Origin: Luminiphilus sp.
GTDB taxonomy: Bacteria; Pseudomonadota; Gammaproteobacteria; Pseudomonadales; Halieaceae
Reading direction: 5' to 3'
Length of the DNA: 64,000 bases
Assembly (NCBI GenBank): GCA_029242325.1
Contig: JAQWUD010000028.1
Location: forward strand, 1-64,000
Made by a program: the position numbers and the translations under genes. Under the pieces are notes generated by a model. That model searched no databases. It was not told the DNA's origin and saw only the letters and a list, made by a program, of their open reading frames with translations. Positions 28,669 to 40,775 of the stretch are shown here, piece after piece. The number at the start of each line of letters is the position of its first letter. Positions within the stretch are counted from its first letter, which is position 1.

Positions 28669-29124
28669 ATGGCAGCGATCCTCGTTCTTCACGGTCCCAA
28701 TCTGAACTTGCTGGGCACCCGCGAGCCTGAAATCTACGGCTCCGAAACGCTTGAAGAGATCAATCATCGGCTGCAGGCGGAAGCGGAGCGTGCGGGTGCC
28801 ACCCTGAGCTGTTTTCAGAGTAATGGGGAGCAGGAATTGATCGAAGCCATTCATCAGGCTCCGATGGAGGGCACCCAATTCATTATCGTGAACCCCGCCG
28901 CTTTAACACACACCAGCGTAGCGCTGCGTGATGCGCTGACCGGGGTCGATATCCCTTGTATCGAGGTGCACATCACCAACGTCTATGCTCGTGAACCTTT
29001 TCGACACCATAGTTACATCTCTGACATCGCCGAGGCAGTGATCTCTGGCCTGGGCAGTTTTGGATATGACTGTGCCTTGGCTGCCGTGCTGCAGTCGCTC
29101 GATACCCATTCCACGAAACATTGA
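28669..29124 (+). CDS. aroQ: 3-dehydroquinate dehydratase, type II
   Basis: Shikimate-pathway dehydratase, 151 residues. [20 protein letters not shown] at the N-terminus holds the catalytic arginine and tyrosine loop. [33 protein letters not shown]-type sequence (here VNPAA) and [17 protein letters not shown] complete the trimeric flavodoxin-like fold. The ATG at 28669 has AGGTGG eight bases upstream; a GTG four codons earlier is unlikely. First of aroQ-accB-accC-prmA. Confidence 0.96.
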   Translation: MAAILVLHGPNLNLLGTREPEIYGSETLEEINHRLQAEAERAGATLSCFQSNGEQELIEAIHQAPMEGTQFIIVNPAALTHTSVALRDALTGVDIPCIEVHITNVYAREPFRHHSYISDIAEAVISGLGSFGYDCALAAVLQSLDTHSTKH

Positions 29125-29134
29125 AGGAACAGAC

Positions 29135-29593
29135 ATGGACATTCGTAAAGTCAAAAAGCTGATCGAACTGCTCGAGGAATCGAACATCGGTGAGATCGAG
29201 ATAAAAGAAGGGGAGGAATCTGTTCGCATCAGTCGTAACGGGACCGTGCCAGCCCCGGTAGCCTATGCAGCCCCCGCGCCGGCGGCGCCAGTACCGGCGC
29301 CTGCCCCCGCGCTGGGCGATAGCGCTGCGGTGGAGAGTGCTGCTCCCGCACCCGCCACCGACAATGCTGTGCTCTCGCCCATGGTGGGCACCTTTTACCG
29401 CTCGCCCAGCCCCGACGCCAGTGCGTTTGTGGAGGTGGGGCAGACCGTGCGGGTGGGTGACGTGCTCTGCATTGTTGAAGCCATGAAAATGATGAACCAG
29501 ATTGAGGCAGACCGCGCCGGCACGGTGACCGCGATTCATGTCGAAAATGGTGCGGCGGTTGAATTTGACCAGCCACTGATTTCTGTTTCCTGA
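29135..29593 (+). CDS. accB: Biotin carboxyl carrier protein of acetyl-CoA carboxylase
   Basis: 152 residues. The N-terminal [16 protein letters not shown] is typical. An Ala/Pro linker spans about 37-78. The biotinyl domain carries EAMKMMN with the biotinylated Lys118. The ATG at 29135 is preceded by an AAGGAA site. It carries carboxybiotin between AccC and AccAD in fatty-acid synthesis and is followed by accC after 33 bases. Confidence 0.96.
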   Translation: MDIRKVKKLIELLEESNIGEIEIKEGEESVRISRNGTVPAPVAYAAPAPAAPVPAPAPALGDSAAVESAAPAPATDNAVLSPMVGTFYRSPSPDASAFVEVGQTVRVGDVLCIVEAMKMMNQIEADRAGTVTAIHVENGAAVEFDQPLISVS

Positions 29594-29626
29594 GCGTGGG
29601 TGAGTTAACCGAAAAGGACATTTCCC

Positions 29627-30973
29627 ATGCTTGAAAAAGTGTTAATTGCTAACCGCGGCGAAATCGCGCTCCGCGTACTGCGAGCCTGTAAGGAATTGGG
29701 TATCAAGACCGTTGCCGTGCATTCCACGGCTGATCGTGAACTGAAGCATGTGCGCCTTGCTGATGAGGCCGTCTGTATCGGCCCACCCCCTTCGGCTCAG
29801 AGTTATTTGGACGTGCCCGCCATTATCAGCGTTGCCGAATTGACCAACGCGGACGGTATCCATCCCGGTTATGGCTTTCTCTCCGAGAATGCAGATTTTG
29901 CCGAGCAGGTAGAGAAAAGCGGCTTTACCTTTATCGGCCCGACCGCTGAAACCATCCGGTTGATGGGTGACAAGGTCTCTGCAAAGCATCAAATGCGGCG
30001 CACGGGTGTGCCGATCGTGCCCGGCTCAGACGGCGCCCTCCCTGATGATCCTGAAGAAGTCCTGCGTATTGCCTGGGAAATTGGGTTTCCCGTTATCGTC
30101 AAGGCAGCAGCGGGCGGTGGCGGTCGCGGTATGCGAGTGGTTCACAACGAGGAGGTGTTGCTCTCTTCGATTCAGGTGACCCAATCCGAGGCACAGGCCG
30201 CGTTCGGTTCCCCAGTGGTCTACATGGAGAAATTCCTGCAGCGGCCGCGTCATGTGGAGATTCAGGTGCTGGCTGACGGGCAAGGCAATGCCATCCATCT
30301 CGGTGATCGCGACTGTTCACTGCAACGCCGGCATCAGAAAGTCATTGAAGAAGCCCCTGCGCCGGGAATTGATGCGGCCCTTCGTAATGAGATTGGTCAG
30401 TCCTGTGTGCAAGCCTGTCTCGATATGGGATATCGCGGCGCCGGCACGTTTGAGTTTCTGTATGAAGACAATGGCTTCTACTTCATCGAGATGAACACCC
30501 GGGTGCAGGTTGAGCATCCCGTGACCGAGATGATCAGTGGCGTCGATATTGTGCGCGAACAGCTGCTGATCGCCGGTGGCGAGCCGCTGTCAATCAAACA
30601 AGAAGACGTGGTGCTCAGTGGGCACTCTATTGAGTGCCGCATCAATGCAGAAGATCCGCGCACTTTTATGCCCTCGCCAGGCACTATTAAGACCTTTCAT
30701 GCGCCAGGAGGGCATGGCGTGCGGGTCGACTCGCATGTTTACAGTGGTTACACGGTGCCACCCCACTATGACAGTCTGATCGGCAAGGTCATCACCTTCG
30801 CCGATACGCGAGATGCGGCGTTGGCGAAGATGCGTCAGGCCTTAGATGAGCTTGTGGTCGATGGGATCCGCACCAATGCTGCACTGCATCGCGAGCTCGT
30901 CACCGACACCTCGTTTATGGCCGGGGGCGTTAGCATCCATTATCTAGAGAGTAAGCTGGAACACGAGCATTGA
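29627..30973 (+). CDS. accC: Biotin carboxylase subunit of acetyl-CoA carboxylase
   Basis: ATP-dependent carboxylation of biotin on AccB. 448-residue ATP-grasp enzyme with [40 protein letters not shown], the catalytic [19 protein letters not shown] region and [22 protein letters not shown] precedes the start. The stop overlaps the prmA start. Confidence 0.97.
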   Translation: MLEKVLIANRGEIALRVLRACKELGIKTVAVHSTADRELKHVRLADEAVCIGPPPSAQSYLDVPAIISVAELTNADGIHPGYGFLSENADFAEQVEKSGFTFIGPTAETIRLMGDKVSAKHQMRRTGVPIVPGSDGALPDDPEEVLRIAWEIGFPVIVKAAAGGGGRGMRVVHNEEVLLSSIQVTQSEAQAAFGSPVVYMEKFLQRPRHVEIQVLADGQGNAIHLGDRDCSLQRRHQKVIEEAPAPGIDAALRNEIGQSCVQACLDMGYRGAGTFEFLYEDNGFYFIEMNTRVQVEHPVTEMISGVDIVREQLLIAGGEPLSIKQEDVVLSGHSIECRINAEDPRTFMPSPGTIKTFHAPGGHGVRVDSHVYSGYTVPPHYDSLIGKVITFADTRDAALAKMRQALDELVVDGIRTNAALHRELVTDTSFMAGGVSIHYLESKLEHEH

Positions 30974-31869
30974 GTGAGTCCGCCACCTGGCAGGAGCTGA
31001 AGTTCAGCACGTGCAAGGAGCGGGTTGACGCACTCGAGACATGGCTTTTCGAACAGGGTGCATTGTCGGTCACTTTGGAAGACCAGGCTGATCAGCCACT
31101 GCTTGAGCCCGGGCCGGGTGAAACCCCACTGTGGGATAAGGTGTACGTGACGGCTTTATTCTCGGCCGATTGCGACTTGCAGCCACTATTGACGTTGGTA
31201 CCGGAACAATGGGTAGAGGGAACGCCTGCTGCGCCCACAGTGTTACAAGACCGTGAATGGACACGCGTGTGGGAGGATCAATTTCATCCGATGCGGATGG
31301 GACACCGCCTCTGGATCTGTCCCAGCTGGACAGCGCCTCCCGACCCAGACGCCATTAACATTCTGCTCGATCCCGGTCTGGCATTTGGCACCGGAACACA
31401 CCCCACTACCGCAATGTGTCTTCGCGCCCTCGATAAAGGCGTGATAAAAGGTGCCCGCGTCGTCGATTACGGCTGCGGTTCGGGCATTCTGGGTATCGCT
31501 GCTGCGCGCTTGGGTGCAGTGTCGGTGCTGGGCGTCGATAACGATCCACAAGCGCTCACTGCCAGCGCTCACAACGCAGAGCGGAATGCGGTTGATCCTG
31601 ATCAATTTGCGACGGTCATGCCGGACGCCGCCTTGATTAAAGAGTGGGCTGGCTCGGCGGACTGGGTTGTGGCCAATATATTGGCGGGCCCATTGATTGA
31701 GCTGGCCCCCATCTTGATGGCGCTACTGGCGTCCAACGGGCGACTTTTGCTTGCAGGTCTGCTTCAGGATCAGGCTGCCGAGGTGATCGACGCTTTCGCT
31801 CCACCTGTAACGTTGTGTATCGCTGAGCAACAGGAGGAGTGGGTTCTGCTCCAGGGCGGAAGCATCTAA
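30970..31869 (+). CDS. prmA: Ribosomal protein L11 methyltransferase
   Basis: SAM-dependent trimethylation of ribosomal protein L11. 299 residues. [16 protein letters not shown] is the family signature, followed by the SAM loop [19 protein letters not shown] and the [10 protein letters not shown] motif. The TTG start overlaps the accC stop by 4 bases, suggesting coupled and low-level translation. In Pseudomonas and E. coli dusB-fis follows; here the end is convergent with an unrelated DUF2333 gene. Confidence 0.94.
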   Translation: MSESATWQELKFSTCKERVDALETWLFEQGALSVTLEDQADQPLLEPGPGETPLWDKVYVTALFSADCDLQPLLTLVPEQWVEGTPAAPTVLQDREWTRVWEDQFHPMRMGHRLWICPSWTAPPDPDAINILLDPGLAFGTGTHPTTAMCLRALDKGVIKGARVVDYGCGSGILGIAAARLGAVSVLGVDNDPQALTASAHNAERNAVDPDQFATVMPDAALIKEWAGSADWVVANILAGPLIELAPILMALLASNGRLLLAGLLQDQAAEVIDAFAPPVTLCIAEQQEEWVLLQGGSI

Positions 31870-31974
31870 CGACTCTCGGTTAAAAGGTTTTACTGGCGCG
31901 CTGAGTGCGGCGCCGCGTGGCTTGGGAGTATCTCGAGCAAGGGTGCGGTATTGAAAGCGATGGCATCAGCCCGC

Positions 31975-33066
31975 TTAGCCTTGGGCGAGTAACTCCCTCA
32001 AATCAATCAGCGCCGCGTTGGCCCGGGATATATAGCTGGCCATGACGAGGGAATGGTTAGCCCACAATCCAAAGCCCGATCCGTTGAGGATTATCGGGCT
32101 CCAGACCGGTGCCTGCGCGGCTTCCAGTTCGCGGATAATCTGTCGCAGGCTGACGGTGGCATTTTTCTTGGCAAGCACGTCGGCGAAGTCTGCTTCGGCT
32201 GCCTTGAGAAACTGTGTGAGGGCCCAGGCGGCACCGCGGCTCTCATAGAACACATCATCTATCTCACGCCAGGGCGTGCGCACCAGCATTTCATCTGGCG
32301 CACTGGTAGATTGCGCTGCAGCGGTGTCGCCAGCGAGGTCTGTATTGAGTCGCCGTTGGCCTACGCTGGCGGACAGCCGCTGTGACAGACTACCGAGGCG
32401 TTTCTCAATCATGCCCAGCCAGTGGCTCAGATTATCCGCGCGCGCGTAAAACTGTGCGCTAGCGTCGCCAGATGTGGCGAGCCGCGCGCGATACGCCTCC
32501 AGAAAACGCCGTGCGTCGCCATACTCACTCTCCGACGCGGGAAGAATCCAGCTATCAGATTGGAAATTAATCCGTGGCTCGGCGAGCGTGAGATCAACAT
32601 CTTCTTTTGACTGCGATTGAGAGCGGCTGAGGACCTCCCGTAAAGCGCGGGCAAGGTCCCGACATTGCACCAGCACGCCGTACTCCCAGTTAGGCATATT
32701 GTCGAGCCAGACACCGGGTGGGAACACGTCGTTATGCAAATAGCCGCCGGGCTTCTCCAGCAAAATGCGGATGACTTCCTGCAGCGTCGCCACCGTGGTG
32801 TTCCCGGTCACCACGTCCTGCTCAGTCGCCGTTGCGTAGTCTTCGGAGACGGCCCGCACATCAAGTTGCTCGGGCATGCCGCTCCAGTAAACCCCCACAC
32901 CACTGGTGACCAGCAGATAGATGCCCAGAAAAACCGCTGCCGTTTTAGCGAGCGCGCGAGGGTCGGCGCCTGAAGTGCCATCATTGAATGGCCGTCGCCA
33001 TCGCGCAAACAGGCGTGGTGTCCCCGTATCTGGCGCTTCGGTATCAGATGGCGTCGCGTCTGCCAT
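31975..33066 (-). CDS. DUF2333-family inner-membrane protein
   Basis: 363 residues. One membrane helix lies at about 44-62, after a basic cytoplasmic N-terminus. A large, mostly helical domain follows, with GGYLHNDVFPPGVWLDNMPNWEYG at about 110-133, the conserved hallmark of the family. The C-terminal part has NGSGFGLWANHSLVMASYISRANAALIDLR, another conserved block. Function is unknown in all members I know of. The start overlaps the stop of the copper-chaperone gene by 4 bases, so the two may work together in the envelope. Confidence 0.85.
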   Translation of the reverse strand: MADATPSDTEAPDTGTPRLFARWRRPFNDGTSGADPRALAKTAAVFLGIYLLVTSGVGVYWSGMPEQLDVRAVSEDYATATEQDVVTGNTTVATLQEVIRILLEKPGGYLHNDVFPPGVWLDNMPNWEYGVLVQCRDLARALREVLSRSQSQSKEDVDLTLAEPRINFQSDSWILPASESEYGDARRFLEAYRARLATSGDASAQFYARADNLSHWLGMIEKRLGSLSQRLSASVGQRRLNTDLAGDTAAAQSTSAPDEMLVRTPWREIDDVFYESRGAAWALTQFLKAAEADFADVLAKKNATVSLRQIIRELEAAQAPVWSPIILNGSGFGLWANHSLVMASYISRANAALIDLRELLAQG

Positions 33067-33539
33067 CAGTGATGGTCCCCAGAATAGTCAACGTGCGACA
33101 TGGGCGCCTGTCTTTGCACCCTTGCCTCAGTGCACACAGGGTCCCGTGATGAGGCAATGGCGCACAGTTGGACAGCCGCGCCCTCCCTCGGGGGCTCATC
33201 GAAGCCCATCAGCATAATGTGTCGACCACCCGGCACAAACGCCATGGATGCGCCGGGCGGCACCGTCACTGAATCCAGGGGCACCATACGGCGCTGATCA
33301 CCCTCTGCAATGACGTCGTGCATTTGTGCATCTGCGCTCAATGCACTGGTGACGCCAGTCACGGTAAAAGCGCGCATGCTGTCGTTGACCAGCTTGCCGT
33401 AAGCAGCCGCTACCGACGCGCCAGGGGGAACACTACGTACCCACGCCCCCTCCCAGCGAAGCGTTTCCTCGGCCTGTGTGATCGGCATGAAACCGGCGAG
33501 AAAGACCGCAAAAAGCGACTGACACACTGTGTATTTCAT
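33066..33539 (-). CDS. Periplasmic copper chaperone PCu(A)C
   Basis: 157 residues. A signal peptide ends near 23 (ITQAEE). The copper site follows the family pattern H-x10-M-x21-H-x-M exactly: His74, Met85, His107, Met109. Such proteins pass Cu(I) to the CuA site of cytochrome c oxidase, often with ScoI. No Sco gene is seen here; dsbD lies upstream on the same strand. The start has an AGGA ribosome site. Confidence 0.92.
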   Translation of the reverse strand: MKYTVCQSLFAVFLAGFMPITQAEETLRWEGAWVRSVPPGASVAAAYGKLVNDSMRAFTVTGVTSALSADAQMHDVIAEGDQRRMVPLDSVTVPPGASMAFVPGGRHIMLMGFDEPPREGAAVQLCAIASSRDPVCTEARVQRQAPMSHVDYSGDHH

Positions 33540-33722
33540 TTTGTATTCCTGCTCTTGGTGTTATCTCGCTGCCGATTCGGGTGGCGTCATGGGTCTCGCC
33601 AGCGTGACGCATGTTCATCCTTACTTGATATGGTAACGCCTTTGCGCGCTGCGCGGTGTGCGGGCGGACCTGTCACGTTTGCAATGCCGGATTGGCACTG
33701 GGGGCGGGTGCAGGCCACCCCA

Positions 33723-35507
33723 TCACCGGGCAGCAGTTTCCAGCGCGTCCAATACAATGCTTGTTGTCAGTAACTGCGGCAGGATGACTGGCGCGGACCC
33801 CTCGGGGCCTCCATACATCACATAAAGCGGTATCCCGTTGCGACCGTGTCCACGCACAAACTTACCGATCACAGCATCGTAGTGGGTCCAATCTGCCACC
33901 ATGTAGGTCACGCCTGCTTCGGCAAAGGCGCGTGTCATATCGGGGGTGAACAATACTGCCTGCTCATTGGCGAGGCAGGTGATGCACCAATCCGCCGTGA
34001 CATCCACAAATACGGGTTTACCCTCGGCACGCAGAGCGGATAACGCCATTGGGGACCAGGCAACAGTTCCTTCGCGTGTCGATGGGGCGCCTGCCTGAGG
34101 CGTGTCGCCTCGTACGCTGCCCAATCCGACCGCACAGATCAGACAGGCTATGCCCGCAAGTCGGGCACCTTGCCCTCCCCGCAGCAGGGTCAGCCCGAGG
34201 GCCAACACCACCAGACCAGCGCTCGCTGCGGCCATGGTGTCCACGCCCGCTTGTTTACCCGCTACCCATATCAGCCAGACGGAAGTGAGATAAAGGGGAA
34301 AGGCCATCAGGTGCTTCAGTGTGTCCATCCACGCCCCTGGTTTAGGCAGCCAGCGCCGCGCGGTGGCGCTGGCGCTGATCGCCACCATCGGGGTCGCCAT
34401 GCCCACTCCAAGGGCTGCAAATATTGCCAGTGCCTGCGACGCCGGCTGGGTCAGGGCAAAGCCCAGCGCACTGCCCATAAAGGGCGCTGTGCAGGGACTG
34501 GCTACGATCACGGCCAGCACCCCGGTAAAAAAGCTGCCCCGGGTGCCTGGGGCGCTCGCTAGGCTGGATCCTATGTTCATCCATTGGCCACCCAAGAGCA
34601 CTAAGCCCGAAAGCGATAACCCCATGATGGCAAACACATACGCGAGTCCGATGACAAAGCCGGTCGACTGCAATTGGAAGCCCCAGCCCACCCATCGTCC
34701 GGCGCTCTGCAGGGTGATCAGCACGCTGGCGATCAACAGAAATGAGCACACCACACCGGCGAGATAGGCCAAACCGTGACGCCGGTGCTGGGCCGGATCG
34801 CCGGTTGCGAAGCTCAACACCTTGAGTGAGAGGATGGGGAAAACACAGGGCATGGCATTGAGAATCGCCCCCCCGAGAAAAGCGAGTCCCAGCGCCAGCA
34901 GGAAAGTCATATCGGTTGCGGCGGGCGAAACCTCGGCCTGAGCGTCACTGACAGGTGGGCGAGCAGCGGAGATCAACACGCTGCCCAATGCGGTATCTAC
35001 GCGCAGGTATTCTGTCTCTGGGGGGTAGCATAACCCGGCGTCGGCACAGCCCTGATACGTCACTGCAAACGTCAGGGTGGGCTGCCCGGGGGGTAGCGTC
35101 GCTGTCAGGTCTGCTTCGTTGTAATAGACCTGCACATCGCCGAAAAATTCATCCGACTTGGCCAACGCAGGGGGAAAGTCGATGGTGAGCGTACCGGCTG
35201 CCGCATTGTCGAGTTCCCGCACCTTAAACGCGTGTTGATACAGGTAGTAGCCCTCAGCAATTTGCCAATACAGGCGCAGACTGCCGTCGTCCGATAGAGC
35301 TCCGTCGAGGCGATAGGCCTCTTTGACCGGTAGAAACGCGGTTTGTTGCTGCAGCGCCTCTGCCAGGCTGTTTTGCGCAAACCCTTGTGGGCTCAGGCTC
35401 GCGAGTGCCAGCGTAATGATCAGGACGATCATTGAGGAGGTCGCCTCACAGGAACGGCGGGCGAGCGTGAGATAAGAGAGAAGCATTGGGGGTATCCCGA
35501 CGGTCAT
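33723..35507 (-). CDS. dsbD: Thiol:disulfide interchange protein DsbD
   Basis: Carries electrons from cytoplasmic thioredoxin to periplasmic reductants. About 594 residues. The N-terminal periplasmic domain has the redox pair in YQGCADAGLCYPPE near 155-165. The central eight-helix domain includes NAMPCVFPILSLK and SPCTAPFMG, with the two membrane cysteines. The C-terminal thioredoxin domain has ADWCITCLANE near 510. Several starts are possible (35510 GTG, 35507, 35486 and 35432 ATG). The last fits the signal peptide best, but none has a good ribosome site. The adjacent copper chaperone suggests supply of reductant for cytochrome or copper-site assembly. Confidence 0.93.
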   Translation of the reverse strand: MTVGIPPMLLSYLTLARRSCEATSSMIVLIITLALASLSPQGFAQNSLAEALQQQTAFLPVKEAYRLDGALSDDGSLRLYWQIAEGYYLYQHAFKVRELDNAAAGTLTIDFPPALAKSDEFFGDVQVYYNEADLTATLPPGQPTLTFAVTYQGCADAGLCYPPETEYLRVDTALGSVLISAARPPVSDAQAEVSPAATDMTFLLALGLAFLGGAILNAMPCVFPILSLKVLSFATGDPAQHRRHGLAYLAGVVCSFLLIASVLITLQSAGRWVGWGFQLQSTGFVIGLAYVFAIMGLSLSGLVLLGGQWMNIGSSLASAPGTRGSFFTGVLAVIVASPCTAPFMGSALGFALTQPASQALAIFAALGVGMATPMVAISASATARRWLPKPGAWMDTLKHLMAFPLYLTSVWLIWVAGKQAGVDTMAAASAGLVVLALGLTLLRGGQGARLAGIACLICAVGLGSVRGDTPQAGAPSTREGTVAWSPMALSALRAEGKPVFVDVTADWCITCLANEQAVLFTPDMTRAFAEAGVTYMVADWTHYDAVIGKFVRGHGRNGIPLYVMYGGPEGSAPVILPQLLTTSIVLDALETAAR

Positions 35508-35513
35508 CACCGG

Positions 35514-35870
35514 TCAATCACGGTGATAGCGCAGCCGGGTGCCGTGATCGAGGGACAGGCGAATTTCTTCGGCGCTCAGCTCGGAGGGAAAGTACACGCC
35601 CGAGACCTTGGCATGCATCAGACTCGCGCCTTCCAGATTTGTTTCTCTGAAGTCGACCCCGCTGAGATCACAATTGCGAAAATAGGCGTTTGAGAAATCG
35701 AGGCCGCGCGCGTTCATCTTGCGCAAATCGCGGCCCCGATAGTCGCCGCCGGTCAACTCGCTGGTGTCCAGTGAATCTCGACTCACATTAAACTGATCAA
35801 TATCTTCCTGACGCAACATTTGATAGAGCGGATCAGGCTTGATCACCGGTTTGATTTCTCTTTCGCTCAT
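35514..35870 (-). CDS. Small pentapeptide-repeat protein
   Basis: 118 residues. Residues about 42-90 hold consecutive A(D/N)LXX-type units (GRDLRKMNARGLDFSNAYFRN and following), enough for two to three coils of the right-handed quadrilateral helix. The flanks are non-repetitive; the C-terminus ends RLRYHRD. Cytoplasmic, no signal peptide. Function unknown; the helix is too short for a gyrase-mimicking Qnr protein. Sits between dsbD and the kinase on the same strand. Confidence 0.85.
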   Translation of the reverse strand: MSEREIKPVIKPDPLYQMLRQEDIDQFNVSRDSLDTSELTGGDYRGRDLRKMNARGLDFSNAYFRNCDLSGVDFRETNLEGASLMHAKVSGVYFPSELSAEEIRLSLDHGTRLRYHRD

Positions 35871-35904
35871 GGGCTCCGTCTACCTTGTTAATGTTGCGGT
35901 GGGG

Positions 35905-36912
35905 TTAGTCACCAAAAAACTGATGGCGTAGCGTGAGACAGGCATCCTGATCCAGTCTCGGCCCGAAGTATTTTACTACTTCCCCGGCGGCGAGGGTGGC
36001 AAATTCTGTTGCGCGCAGATCGCTCTCACCGCGAGACAGGGCATAGAGAAATGCACCGGCGAACATATCCCCCGCGCCGTTGGTGTTAACGGCGGTCACT
36101 GAACGAGCGGCGACCTGGTGTAATGTCCTGCCATCCCAAGTGAGGGCGCCCTTGCCGCTAAGAGTGATCACGAATCGTCGGGCGACTTTTTTGATGGCGT
36201 CAACTGCAGCATCGAGGGATGCGCACTGACCCCACTCAAGTGCCTCGGCTTCATTGCAGAATACCAATTCAACCCCGCCCTCAACCATCGCGGTCATATT
36301 GTCTCGAAAAAACTTCACCATGCCCGGGTCAGAGAAGCTGACAGCCGTGCGCACATTATGCTGCTCTGCCAGCGCCTTCGTTTTGAGCGCCGCCGCATGG
36401 CCTGTCGGTGAGGTGACCAGATAGCCCTCGAGATAAACCCACTCTGAATTCCGTATTGCCTCCTCGTCTACTTCGTCTGTCGATAGGCTCTCCGAAATGC
36501 CCAGGTGCGTATTGAGTGAGCGCTCTGCGTCAGGCGTGATCAAAACAACGCACTTCCCCGTGACGCCTTCCTGCCTTTGATCATTCAAGCCGTGCGTGAC
36601 GCCGGACTGTTCCAGGTCAGCCAGATAAATGTTGCCGTCGCTGTCATTGGCCACTTTGCAGCTCATGTAGGTCGGTGCGCCCATCAAAGCGGTTGCGATC
36701 ATGCTGTTGCCCGCGCTCCCGCCCGAGGCATGGCGGGCACGAATGAGGTCATTGGATAAGTGTCCGATTATCTCGGCCTGACGCGCCTCATCGACCAATG
36801 TCATCATCCCTTTCTCGACGTTGATTGCTGCCAACACCTCATCTGTAACCTGTATCTCGGTGTCGACCAGTGCCGCGCCAACAGCGTATGCCGCGTAAGG
36901 TTTCACAAGCAT
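35905..36912 (-). CDS. PfkB-family carbohydrate/adenosine kinase
   Basis: 335 residues of the ribokinase fold. GGSAGNSMIATALMG at about 64-78 is the N-terminal PfkB signature, and TNGAGDMFAGAFLYALSRG near 282-300 holds the catalytic aspartate and anion hole. The sequence resembles proteobacterial proteins annotated as adenosine kinase, but the substrate is not settled by the motifs. An AGGA site precedes the ATG. Divergent from the Nudix gene. Confidence 0.88.
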   Translation of the reverse strand: MLVKPYAAYAVGAALVDTEIQVTDEVLAAINVEKGMMTLVDEARQAEIIGHLSNDLIRARHASGGSAGNSMIATALMGAPTYMSCKVANDSDGNIYLADLEQSGVTHGLNDQRQEGVTGKCVVLITPDAERSLNTHLGISESLSTDEVDEEAIRNSEWVYLEGYLVTSPTGHAAALKTKALAEQHNVRTAVSFSDPGMVKFFRDNMTAMVEGGVELVFCNEAEALEWGQCASLDAAVDAIKKVARRFVITLSGKGALTWDGRTLHQVAARSVTAVNTNGAGDMFAGAFLYALSRGESDLRATEFATLAAGEVVKYFGPRLDQDACLTLRHQFFGD

Positions 36913-37081
36913 GATCCTGTCGTATTTTTAGGAGCGCCATCATACCGGAAGCCCACTGTTTCTGCCTCGGCTGCGGCGACGTCCCGAGATATCGATAGCC
37001 TTAACCGTTATGATGATCCGCACCATTCACCATGCACTGTTTATACCTGCGGAAGCAGTTTTTGCTATTGAAAGGGAACCG

Positions 37082-37666
37082 ATGAGAGATCTGACCCGGC
37101 AGCTGGAAGACCGCCTGCAGCGGCATGTTAAAGCAGAGGCCGGATTTGAGCCGCGCGCCGGTCGAGCGGCGGTGGCGATCATGTTGCGGGAGGGTGCTCA
37201 AGCCACCGAGATGCTGATGATTCGTCGGGCAACGCGAGAGGGTGACCCCTGGTCTGGGCATATGGGTTTTCCGGGGGGGCGCCGCGATCCGCAGGATTCT
37301 TCAAACTTAGCCTGCGCACTCAGAGAAACCGAGGAAGAGCTGGGGGTTGATCTTGCCCAGTGGGGCAGCGCTGTGGGCGAGCTCTCAGATGTGAACACGG
37401 GTTGGCGTAAAGACCGCCCCGAGATGCTGGTTACACCCTTTGTGTTCCGGGTTGCATCCTTGCCCCCTCTTACCCCCAATGACGAGGTCGATGATGTGGT
37501 GTGGGTGCCTCTTGATTATCTGATGGTTCAGGAGAATCGAGAGCCATTAGCGTGGGAGTGGAAAGGACAGAACTTGGAGACCGACTCCTATCTCTACGAA
37601 AGCTATCGCATTTGGGGCCTGTCGTTGATGATGATTGACGAGATGATTGCGCTGCTTAAGCCATGA
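37082..37666 (+). CDS. Nudix hydrolase, CoA pyrophosphatase type
   Basis: 194 residues from the ATG at 37082, which has a strong AAAGGGA site six bases upstream. An open frame reaches back to 37010 without family support. The CoA-specific segment MIRRATREGDPWSGHMGFPG precedes the Nudix box GGRRDPQDSSNLACALRETE plus EELG, with the REXXEE ligands intact. It probably cleaves CoA or oxidised CoA to phosphopantetheine and 3',5'-ADP (NudL-like). Confidence 0.9.
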   Translation: MRDLTRQLEDRLQRHVKAEAGFEPRAGRAAVAIMLREGAQATEMLMIRRATREGDPWSGHMGFPGGRRDPQDSSNLACALRETEEELGVDLAQWGSAVGELSDVNTGWRKDRPEMLVTPFVFRVASLPPLTPNDEVDDVVWVPLDYLMVQENREPLAWEWKGQNLETDSYLYESYRIWGLSLMMIDEMIALLKP

Positions 37667-37717
37667 GCCACTCAGGTGAATCAGCGTTGGTTTTGCCCCG
37701 TAGCCACACGCCTTGGC

Positions 37718-38380
37718 CTATTGATCTGAATCGCTGGCGGAATCGTCTGGTAGCCAGTCTTCCTGCCCCCTCAGAAAGCTGCGTGTATCAAGAATCAGCG
37801 TATCGACTGCTTCTGGGCGTTGCCGACTGGCCTCGACCAGCGCGTGTTCGGAGACGTCGCCGTTCAGGTACCCGGCGATGAGCTCAATCAAAACGGGCGA
37901 CATATCCGGATGATGGTAGAAGCGAGGCATGTCGGGCACAAGGTTGCCCATCGCGGTATTACCGTTGACCCGTAACCAGTATCCACCGCAACTTGAGAGC
38001 ACGTAATCGTACTGACGACCAAAGCTCTGGTTGGGGGTAGAGGGGTTGAAGCCATCCTCGGGGACCTCGCGAATCTGGGAAAGCGCCATGATCCATCGCG
38101 AGCCCTCAGGGAAGTCATCAGCAGGGGGGCGGCAATACGTTCGCGTTTTCATCCACACGCGTACCGGGTTCAGCCAGAGTTCACCCTTGAGTGAAGTGAT
38201 GGCGTTGATATCGACCGCGTTACCTTTTTTTGCGGTGACGTCGCCCAAGATCACTAGATCCGCGAGCGGTGCGAGCTGCGAAAAACTGCCTTCCCAGAGG
38301 CAGCCACAATCGGCTTCGGTCGCCTCCGGCTGGGCGTGAGCGACGGGCGCGAGTGCAAGCACCAGCAGCGCCCTTATCAT
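37718..38380 (-). CDS. Exported protein with TIMP/NTR-like N-terminus
   Basis: 220 residues from the ATG at 38380, giving a short signal peptide (IRALLVLALAPVAHAQ). The TTG at 38401 is less likely. The mature start has the pattern CGC followed by ADLVILGDV, which recalls tissue-inhibitor-of-metalloproteinase (netrin-like) domains with their Cys-X-Cys N-terminus and OB strands. Further cysteines (RTYCRPP, LSSCGGYW) could pair with these. The C-terminus is helical and acidic. The TIMP resemblance is pattern-level only. It lies 27 bases after hemB on the same strand, so may be co-transcribed, but no haem link is evident. Confidence 0.6.
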   Translation of the reverse strand: MIRALLVLALAPVAHAQPEATEADCGCLWEGSFSQLAPLADLVILGDVTAKKGNAVDINAITSLKGELWLNPVRVWMKTRTYCRPPADDFPEGSRWIMALSQIREVPEDGFNPSTPNQSFGRQYDYVLSSCGGYWLRVNGNTAMGNLVPDMPRFYHHPDMSPVLIELIAGYLNGDVSEHALVEASRQRPEAVDTLILDTRSFLRGQEDWLPDDSASDSDQ

Positions 38381-38407
38381 TGCGATAGCAGGCTGCCCCA
38401 AAGCGAC

Positions 38408-40707
<2,300 letters not shown>

Positions 40708-40775
40708 GACTACCCAATTTGTTTGAGTTTGCTCAGATTATCGCAGGCCGCGGAGTTCCGCGCACCCCGTTGGGA

